A stretch of 22,082 nt of DNA from Bacteroides sp. UBA1317 (GTDB lineage: Bacteria; Bacteroidota; Bacteroidia; Bacteroidales; Bacteroidaceae): the NCBI GenBank assembly GCA_002307035.1, contig DBTL01000008.1, positions 1 through 22,082 on the forward strand, in the 5' to 3' direction. Position numbers and translations under genes: made by a program. Position 1 is the first letter of the stretch. Every line of letters begins with the position of its first letter. A model generated the notes under the pieces. The model did not search any database and was not told the DNA's origin. It was given only the letters and a program-made list of their open reading frames with translations. This document shows positions 15,299 to 20,778 of this stretch, one piece after another.

Positions 15299-17244
15299 TT
15301 TTAATTTTTGGAGGAACAACAGAAGGGAAAGCGGCCGTTAAGGTAGTTGATGAAGCCGGACAACCTTATTACTACTCTACCAAAGGAGAGTGGCAGGAGG
15401 GATCTTGTCTCAACGGAATACGTCTTTCCGGTGGAATGGACATAAATGCGATGACTCATTTTTGCCTGGATAAAGAAATCCGCCTATTGATCGATGCTGC
15501 TCATCCGTTTGCCGTACAACTGCACCAAACGATTGCCGATGCTTCTGAACAACTAGGCATTCCGGTGATACGCTACGAACGAATCTATCCTCCACGAGAT
15601 AAAAAAATCATTTGGTGTGAGGATTATGAGGATGCTGTAAGAAAACTTAAATCAAAAGGGATACAACGCTTACTGGCTCTTACCGGTGTACAAACCATCA
15701 GTAAACTTCGTGATTATTGGAAAGCACACGATTGTTGGTTCCGTGTACTTCAACGTAAATCTTCCGTTCAATTGGCTGTAAATGAAGGATTTCCTTCCGA
15801 ACGAATCGTCTTTTATCATCCCGAAGAAGATGAAAACAAACTACTGAGCGATCTTCATCCTGATGCGATCATCACGAAGGAGAGTGGAGAATCGGGCGGA
15901 TTCATCGAGAAGGTGGAAGCAGCACAACAAATAGGCATTTCTGTATTTGTAATAAAACGTCCATTATTGCCAGATGGTTTCTTTGCGGTAAATGGAGAAC
16001 ATGGTTTGCGTAGGGCTATCGAACAATTTCTTCCCGGATTTTTTCCGTTGCGCACAGGATTCACTACCGGAAGTTGTGCTACGGCAGCTTCTGTAGCAGC
16101 CCTCAACACCATACTGACAAGAAGAGAACAAGATAGTGCTACTATCCTTTTGCCCAACGGAGAAAGTCTTTCGCTAGCAGTGAACTGTAGCCGTCTTGTT
16201 TCCGATCATTCTGCCACAAGTATTGTTATCAAGGATGCCGGAGATGATCCCGACGTGACCAATGGAATTGAAATTGTTGCTACCGTTTCGGTTAATGACA
16301 ATACATTGAGTGACGATGAAATCAAGAAAAATCAGACAATGGGTGGAAGTATCTGTGAAGTCGATCACTCTTCTTTACAAAGAGAAACTTCTCCAATCAT
16401 TCTTAGAGGGATTCAAAATGGAAATCCGAAAAATCCGCAGAAAGTTACCGTGATAATTCTTTATGGTGGAATAGGAATAGGCAGAATAACCCTTCCAGGA
16501 TTAGGATTAGAAATTGGTGGCCCTGCTATCAATCTCACTCCTCGCAAGATGATAGAGGAAAACTTGAGAAGTTTGCTTGCCGAAATAGACTACCCTCCTT
16601 CTACGGTCACAGTTACCTTATCCGTTCCTGCGGGTGCGGAGATAGCTAAACGAACCTTCAATCCACGTTTAGGTATTGAGGGAGGTATCTCTATTATTGG
16701 TACTTCAGGTATTGTAAAGCCCTTTTCATCGGAAGCATTTGTTAACTCCATCCGTAAAGAAATCGAAGTAGCTAAAGCTACAGGTAGTGACAGGTTAGTG
16801 ATCAATTCCGGTGCAAAGAGTGAGAGATACGTTCGTAGACTCTACCCCGACCTCCCTGCACAAGCTTTTGTACACTATGGTAATTTTATTGGTGAAACAC
16901 TCAAAATTGCGTCCGAACTAGATGTCAGAAAAGTTACTTTGGGCATTATGATTGGAAAGGCTGTGAAATTAGCCGAAGGGTCTCTTGATACGCACAGCAA
17001 GAATACCACAATGAACAGAGACTTTCTGCAACAAATAGCCAAGAAAGCGGAGTGTGAACTTCAAAACATAGATTCTATTGGTAATATAACACTTGCCCGC
17101 GAGCTTTGGACACTTCTTTCTGCTGATGAGCAAGTTCGCTTCTTCTCTCTATTACTTGAAAATTGTCAGAAGCATGCTACTCCACTCTTACCCAATGGAG
17201 AGTTCACGATACTACTGCTTAATGAAGAAGGAACAGTCTTCTAG
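15295..17244 (+). CDS. cbiJD: Bifunctional CbiJ-CbiD: cobalt-precorrin-6A reductase / cobalt-precorrin-5B C1-methyltransferase
   Basis: A 649-residue fusion. Residues 1-245 are CbiJ/CobK, the NAD(P)H-dependent reductase of cobalt-precorrin-6A: ILIFGGTTEGK (2-12), LLIDAAHPFAVQL (64-76), ALTGVQTI (128-135) and ITKESGESGGF (193-203). Residues about 252-649 are CbiD, the C1-methyltransferase specific to the anaerobic pathway: RTGFTTGSCATAASVAAL (253-270), KDAGDDPDVTNG, IGIGRITLPGLG and PRLGIEGGISIIGTSGIV. CbiD makes cobalt-precorrin-6A, which CbiJ reduces, so the fused steps are consecutive. It is the last gene of the operon. No intrinsic terminator is obvious in the 157-bp gap that follows; the palindrome array at 17259-17338 lies there instead. 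Confidence 0.94.
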   Translation: MILIFGGTTEGKAAVKVVDEAGQPYYYSTKGEWQEGSCLNGIRLSGGMDINAMTHFCLDKEIRLLIDAAHPFAVQLHQTIADASEQLGIPVIRYERIYPPRDKKIIWCEDYEDAVRKLKSKGIQRLLALTGVQTISKLRDYWKAHDCWFRVLQRKSSVQLAVNEGFPSERIVFYHPEEDENKLLSDLHPDAIITKESGESGGFIEKVEAAQQIGISVFVIKRPLLPDGFFAVNGEHGLRRAIEQFLPGFFPLRTGFTTGSCATAASVAALNTILTRREQDSATILLPNGESLSLAVNCSRLVSDHSATSIVIKDAGDDPDVTNGIEIVATVSVNDNTLSDDEIKKNQTMGGSICEVDHSSLQRETSPIILRGIQNGNPKNPQKVTVIILYGGIGIGRITLPGLGLEIGGPAINLTPRKMIEENLRSLLAEIDYPPSTVTVTLSVPAGAEIAKRTFNPRLGIEGGISIIGTSGIVKPFSSEAFVNSIRKEIEVAKATGSDRLVINSGAKSERYVRRLYPDLPAQAFVHYGNFIGETLKIASELDVRKVTLGIMIGKAVKLAEGSLDTHSKNTTMNRDFLQQIAKKAECELQNIDSIGNITLARELWTLLSADEQVRFFSLLLENCQKHATPLLPNGEFTILLLNEEGTVF

Positions 17245-17258
17245 TTTATCAGAGATAT

Positions 17259-17338
17259 AAATCAACTGCTAGAGGTTGATTTTATGAAATCAACTACCAG
17301 AGGTTGATTTTATGAAATCAACTACCAGAGGTTGATTT
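17259..17338. repeat. Three tandem 24-bp palindromes at 28-bp period, overlapping the satD promoter
   Basis: Units at 17259-17282, 17287-17310 and 17315-17338 each read AAATCAAC - 8-nt centre - GTTGATTT, perfect 8-bp arms. Units 1-2 and 2-3 are separated by TATG. The centre is TGCTAGAG in unit 1 and TACCAGAG in units 2 and 3. Arms are identical in all three. The last unit contains the TTG (17332-17334) that serves as -33 element of the satD promoter. This geometry suggests an operator array for a dimeric regulator, or three RNA hairpins at the end of the cbi transcript. A product of the adjacent HTH protein binding its own promoter is an inference. Confidence 0.9.
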
Positions 17339-17361
17339 ATTGTGAAATAATGCTATATTTG
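17332..17361 (+). promoter_or_regulatory. Bacteroidetes-type promoter for satD
   Basis: TTG (17332-17334), a 19-bp spacer and TATATTTG (17354-17361, matching TAnnTTTG) form a complete Bacteroidetes promoter. The expected start is near 17368, with a leader of about 34 nt before the ATG at 17402. Its -33 element lies inside the third palindrome, so protein bound there would be expected to repress. Confidence 0.7.
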
Positions 17362-17401
17362 CAAAGTCATTAGATGAATAACCTCAAAGAGAGATACGAT
17401 T

Positions 17402-18046
17402 ATGCTAAAAGGAATTATAACCGGTGATATCATTCATTCTACTAAGATTGAACTAGAAAACAGAGGTGTCTTACTAACTACGCTTAAAAAGATCGTAACA
17501 GAGATAAGCGAAAATATATCTCCCATAGAAATGGAGATATTTAGAGGGGACAGTTTTCAGATCGTTATATCCGAAGTATCGGAGGCTTTAAGAATTGTCT
17601 TATTAATAAGGAGTGGATTGCAGAAAAATACATTCGAAACGATGAAATGGGATGCCAGAGTATCGTTGGGTATAGGAAAAGTGGAATTTGAGGCCAACAG
17701 TATTGTACAGTCGGATGGAGAAGCTTTTCATAACTCAGGAAGACAGTTTGATGAAATGGGCAAAACAGAAAAGATGGTGCTAAGAACTCCTTGGGAAGAA
17801 TTTAACGACGAATTCAGAGTTAGTACCGCATTTGCCGACGAACTCATTTCAAATTGGAGCATTGTTCAGGCCGAAGCAATCTATTATTGGTTACTTAAAA
17901 ACATCTCTCAGAGGGAACTAGCCGAGATGTTACAGAAATCCCCCCAGACAATCAATAAAAGGTTGCTAACAGCCAATTATGGTTTAATAGAATTGTATTT
18001 GAATAGATACAAACAACTTTTAAAAGAACAAATAGAATGGAAATAA
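17402..18046 (+). CDS. SatD family protein; cyclase-like fold pattern plus C-terminal HTH
   Basis: A 214-residue cytoplasmic protein that I recognise as SatD family; its biochemical role is not established. The order of motifs recalls class III nucleotidyl cyclases. ITGDIIHSTK (6-15) resembles the FxDIxGST first-metal motif with Asp9. EIFRGDSFQIVI (45-56) resembles the xxGDGxxAxF second-metal motif with Asp50. A helix EALRIVLLIRSGL (61-73), DARVSLGIGKVEF (84-96) and SDGEAFHNSGRQF (104-116, Arg114) then follow in the cyclase order. Residues about 168-193, SQRELAEMLQKSPQTINKRL, form a helix-turn-helix. Both metal Asp positions are kept; the usual Asn of the VNxAAR motif is shifted or replaced by His110. 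The gene overlaps the DUF3307 gene by 10 bp. The family call is fairly sure; the cyclase reading is inference from pattern only. Confidence 0.8.
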   Translation: MLKGIITGDIIHSTKIELENRGVLLTTLKKIVTEISENISPIEMEIFRGDSFQIVISEVSEALRIVLLIRSGLQKNTFETMKWDARVSLGIGKVEFEANSIVQSDGEAFHNSGRQFDEMGKTEKMVLRTPWEEFNDEFRVSTAFADELISNWSIVQAEAIYYWLLKNISQRELAEMLQKSPQTINKRLLTANYGLIELYLNRYKQLLKEQIEWK

Positions 18047-18750
18047 CCGGATTTGATATTCTTTTCAGGTTATTATTCGCACATATTTTGTCTGATTTTG
18101 TTATCCAATCAGACAAAGTGGTCAGCAATAAGAATAAAAAGAAAGTAACTTCTCACATCTATCATAGTTTGACACATGCTATTGTGTCATATTGTATTCT
18201 CTTGCAATGGGATAAATGGTACATACTACCCGTTATATTTGTATCTCATTTACTCATTGATTTATGGAAAACAAATCAAAAAGACAGGCTTTTCTCTTTT
18301 ACCATTGATCAAGTTCTACATTTATTGATTATTATTTCATTATGGCTTATACTGACCGAACAATTTAATCGGCTGGCAGACTCATATATGTATCTGCTAA
18401 AGAATGAAAAGATTTGGGGCATTACAATAGCTTATCTATTGATTTTGAAGCCTTCATCTATCTTTTTATCACTATTTACCAAGAGGTGGAGGATGAATGA
18501 TGAAATTATGCATAACTTGCAAAATGCCGGATGTTGGATTGGGTATTTAGAAAGAATCATGATCTTGACATTCGTTCTACTGAATCAAATAGAAGCAATA
18601 GGCTTTTTGCTTGCAGCGAAATCTATTTTTCGTTTTGGCGAGCTAAATAACACGAAAGATATAAAGACTACAGAATATGTGTTGATAGGTACATTCGCCA
18701 GTTTTATGATTGCAATCATGATTGGCCTGGCTGTAAGAGGTTTGTTGTAA
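18037..18750 (+). CDS. DUF3307 integral membrane protein
   Basis: A 237-residue polytopic membrane protein of the DUF3307 family. About six hydrophobic segments are visible (near 5-22, 46-58, 60-76, 92-107, 128-147, 171-195 and a last one at 213-233; the exact count is uncertain). Conserved polar residues sit in or next to them: AHILSDF (His16, Asp20), SHIYHSLTHA (His40, His43, His47), SHLLIDLW (His71, Asp75) and DQVLH (Asp91, His95). This H-x(3)-D/H pattern resembles the YdjM/DUF457 group annotated as membrane-bound metal-dependent hydrolases. A metal-dependent activity is therefore possible but unproven. A C-terminal LERIMILTFV and AAKSIFRFGEL are family-typical. It overlaps satD by 10 bp and is surely co-translated with it. 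SatD and DUF3307 genes commonly occur together. Confidence 0.82.
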   Translation: MEITGFDILFRLLFAHILSDFVIQSDKVVSNKNKKKVTSHIYHSLTHAIVSYCILLQWDKWYILPVIFVSHLLIDLWKTNQKDRLFSFTIDQVLHLLIIISLWLILTEQFNRLADSYMYLLKNEKIWGITIAYLLILKPSSIFLSLFTKRWRMNDEIMHNLQNAGCWIGYLERIMILTFVLLNQIEAIGFLLAAKSIFRFGELNNTKDIKTTEYVLIGTFASFMIAIMIGLAVRGLL

Positions 18751-18770
18751 TTAACTTTGGAGTATTCTCT

Positions 18771-18791
18771 AAGTTTACCTGAAACTTTTTT
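18771..18791 (+). terminator. Possible weak terminator after the DUF3307 gene
   Basis: AAGTTT (18771-18776), loop ACCTG and AAACTT (18782-18787) form a 6-bp AT-rich stem followed by further T residues, 20 bp after the DUF3307 stop. The stem is weak, so this is tentative. Confidence 0.35.
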
Positions 18792-18835
18792 CCTGTATTT
18801 TGATACATTTATAGCCTAATAAACAGGCAAATAAC

Positions 18836-18865
18836 TTTGTTTCTTGAAATAATAATGTACTTTTG
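18836..18865 (+). promoter_or_regulatory. Bacteroidetes-type promoter for the S-component operon
   Basis: TTTG (18836-18839), an 18-bp spacer and TACTTTTG (18858-18865, matching TAnnTTTG) form a plausible promoter. The start would be near 18872, with about 30 nt to the ATG at 18902. It separates this operon from satD-DUF3307. Confidence 0.6.
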
Positions 18866-18901
18866 TAGAGTGAGGATAGAATATCATTAACTCTAACTAT
18901 A

Positions 18902-19411
18902 ATGGAAACAACAGCTAAGCTCTATTCGCTGAATCTCAGCAATTCGAAAACGTATTTTTTTACTTTACTTTTTGTAGTAGGAAACTTGGCATTGCCGCAA
19001 CTCTGCCACCTTACCCCGTATGGGGGCCCTACTCTCTTACCTATTTATTTCTTCACGTTGATAGCCAGCTATAAGTATGGTTTACGAGTGGGGTTACTCA
19101 CTGCTCTCTTCTCTCCCATTGCCAATACTCTATTGTTTGACATGCCACCGGTAGCTGTATTACCAATCATCTTAATCAAATCCGGATTGCTTGCCGTTAC
19201 CGCTGCTATCGCCGCTCATTATAGCAAAAAGATCTCTCTTGGAGCCATTTTGCTCGCAATATTGGGCTATCAATTGATAGGCACAGCCATTGAATGGGCA
19301 ATTGTAGGTGATTTCTATGATGCCGCACAAGATTTCCGCATGGGTATTCCGGGCATGCTTATTCAGTTGTTTGGAGGATATGCTTTGTTGAGAGCCATTG
19401 CTAAGATTTGA
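18902..19411 (+). CDS. ECF-type transporter S-component-like membrane protein
   Basis: A 169-residue protein with five or six hydrophobic segments (about 18-38, 45-57, 61-80, 82-102, 109-131, 147-166). Its size and pattern fit the substrate-binding S component of energy-coupling factor transporters: an early LPQLCHLTPYGGPTLLPIYFFT segment split by GG and P, then YKYGLRVGLLTALFSPIANTL. S components bind vitamins, metals or their precursors. The substrate cannot be read from the sequence. No ECF ATPase or T-component gene is in the window, so it must use a shared energising module encoded elsewhere, or work alone. Its stop overlaps the start of the phosphoribosyltransferase gene by one base (TGATG), which suggests the imported compound may be a nucleobase-like PRTase substrate (inference). 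Confidence 0.7.
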   Translation: METTAKLYSLNLSNSKTYFFTLLFVVGNLALPQLCHLTPYGGPTLLPIYFFTLIASYKYGLRVGLLTALFSPIANTLLFDMPPVAVLPIILIKSGLLAVTAAIAAHYSKKISLGAILLAILGYQLIGTAIEWAIVGDFYDAAQDFRMGIPGMLIQLFGGYALLRAIAKI

Positions 19412-19815
19412 TGCTGATGGGAGGAAAAACATTTGAAGAGGTAATGGAGCGTTTTCGCACCTTGCCGATAGAGGAAGAATTTGATCTGATTGTGGCTATT
19501 GCCAACGGTGGTATCGTTCCGGCAGCAATCATCAACCAACGGTTGCAAAAAGAAATACATCTGCTAAAGATTAATCTCAGAGATGAAAATCAGCAACCGA
19601 AGTACGACCGCCCACAGTTGGTGGCACCCATTGATTTTGATTTTAAGGATAAGCGCATCTTGCTTGTAGACGATCGGATTAAAACCGGAAGTACCCTTGT
19701 GTTTGCCCGCGAACTGTTGAAAGGGGCGAAACTGATAAAGACATTTGCAGTAAACGGGAATGCCGATTATGCCTTGTACAACGAGGCATGTTTCAAATTT
19801 CCCTGGATAGTATAA
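19411..19815 (+). CDS. Phosphoribosyltransferase domain protein
   Basis: A 134-residue type I phosphoribosyltransferase. RILLVDDRIKTGSTL holds the PRPP-binding loop (two acidic residues followed by TGST), and DLIVAIANGGIVPAAIINQRL supplies the pyrophosphate-binding glycine segment. The protein is shorter than adenine, hypoxanthine or orotate PRTases and lacks a recognisable hood domain, so the nucleobase cannot be assigned; a regulatory or non-catalytic role is possible. The ATG at 19411 overlaps the previous stop by one base; an in-frame ATG at 19417 is an alternative start, and a TTG three bases upstream (19408) is unlikely. Translational coupling to the S-component gene implies a shared substrate pathway. 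DUF362 follows 20 bp later. Confidence 0.8.
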   Translation: MLMGGKTFEEVMERFRTLPIEEEFDLIVAIANGGIVPAAIINQRLQKEIHLLKINLRDENQQPKYDRPQLVAPIDFDFKDKRILLVDDRIKTGSTLVFARELLKGAKLIKTFAVNGNADYALYNEACFKFPWIV

Positions 19816-19835
19816 TCTTAATTTGTAAGTAGGCT

Positions 19836-20771
19836 ATGGATAGAAGAGATTTTCTGAGAACAGTGGCTATAACCGGTGCTGCCATGACGATACAGCATTC
19901 TGAAGCCATGGAGATATTGACACAGTCGGTTAGTAAGTTGGGAGGAAGTAAAGTAGACCTCGTGGCTGTAATGGGCGGTGAACCTGAAGCGATGTTTCGC
20001 CGTGCTATTGCCGAAATGGGAGGCATGAAGAAGTTTGTGAAACCGGGACAAAAAGTGGTGGTAAAACCAAATATCGGTTGGGACAAGGTTCCTGAGCTGG
20101 CCGGAAATACCAATCCGAAACTTGTGGGAGAGATCGTAAAACAATGTTTTGCTGCCGGAGCCAAAGAAGTGACGGTGTTTGACCATACATGCGACGACTG
20201 GCAAAAGTGCTACAAGAACAGTGGCATTGAAGCTGCAGCAAAAGCTGCGGGAGCAAAGGTGATGCCTGCTCATCTGGAATCATATTATCGCACTGCTCCC
20301 CTGCCCGGAGGGAAAATTATGAAACAAGCTAAAATACACGAGGCTATTTTGAATTGTGATGTGTGGATCAATGTGCCTGTGCTAAAAAATCACGGTGGTG
20401 CCAACCTCACTATGTCAATGAAGAATCACATGGGTATCGTATGGGACCGTGGATTCTTTCATCAAAACGACCTCCAGCAGTGCATTGCGGATATGTGTAT
20501 GTTGCAAAAGAAAGCTGTGCTGAATGTGGTGGACGCTTATCGGGTGATGAAGACAAACGGTCCCCGCGGACGTTCCACTTCTGATGTGGTATTGGCCAAA
20601 GGACTTTTTATGTCACAGGATATTGTGGCGGTAGACACGGCTGCGGCTAAATTCTTCAATCAAATACGTGAAATGCCACTCGACACCGTAGGGCATCTGG
20701 CCAACGGGCAGGCATTGAAAATAGGAACGATGGATTTAGATAAACTGAATATCAAGCGAATAAAGATGTAA
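19836..20771 (+). CDS. DUF362 domain protein with Tat signal
   Basis: A 311-residue protein. DRRDFLRTVAITGAAMT (2-18) is a twin-arginine signal (RRDFLR followed by a short hydrophobic stretch), so it is likely exported folded, with a cofactor. The remainder is a DUF362 domain: PGQKVVVKPNIGWD, AGAKEVTVFDHTCDDW, WINVPVLKNHGGANLTMSMKN and the late segment DIVAVDTAAAKFF are typical. Cys residues are few and do not form a ferredoxin cluster, although DUF362 proteins are often fused to or encoded beside one. Here the next gene, 7 bp downstream, encodes a polyferredoxin membrane protein. A periplasmic redox role with that partner is inferred; no substrate can be proposed. Confidence 0.82.
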   Translation: MDRRDFLRTVAITGAAMTIQHSEAMEILTQSVSKLGGSKVDLVAVMGGEPEAMFRRAIAEMGGMKKFVKPGQKVVVKPNIGWDKVPELAGNTNPKLVGEIVKQCFAAGAKEVTVFDHTCDDWQKCYKNSGIEAAAKAAGAKVMPAHLESYYRTAPLPGGKIMKQAKIHEAILNCDVWINVPVLKNHGGANLTMSMKNHMGIVWDRGFFHQNDLQQCIADMCMLQKKAVLNVVDAYRVMKTNGPRGRSTSDVVLAKGLFMSQDIVAVDTAAAKFFNQIREMPLDTVGHLANGQALKIGTMDLDKLNIKRIKM

Positions 20772-20778
20772 CAGAACT

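Noticed and set aside
17259..17338. CRISPR-like array
   Set aside because: The repeats are separated by only 4 bp (TATG) with no unique spacers and no cas genes; it is an operator-like palindrome array.
17374..17427. Possible 17-codon leader ORF overlapping the satD start
   Set aside because: It starts a few bases after the expected transcription start, has no distinctive composition or ribosome-binding sequence, and is most simply a chance frame.
17402..18750. Assignment of SatD-DUF3307 as a known defence system
   Set aside because: No established defence gene is adjacent, and the surroundings are metabolic; only the cyclase-like pattern suggests it, so it is listed as a hypothesis and not as a feature.
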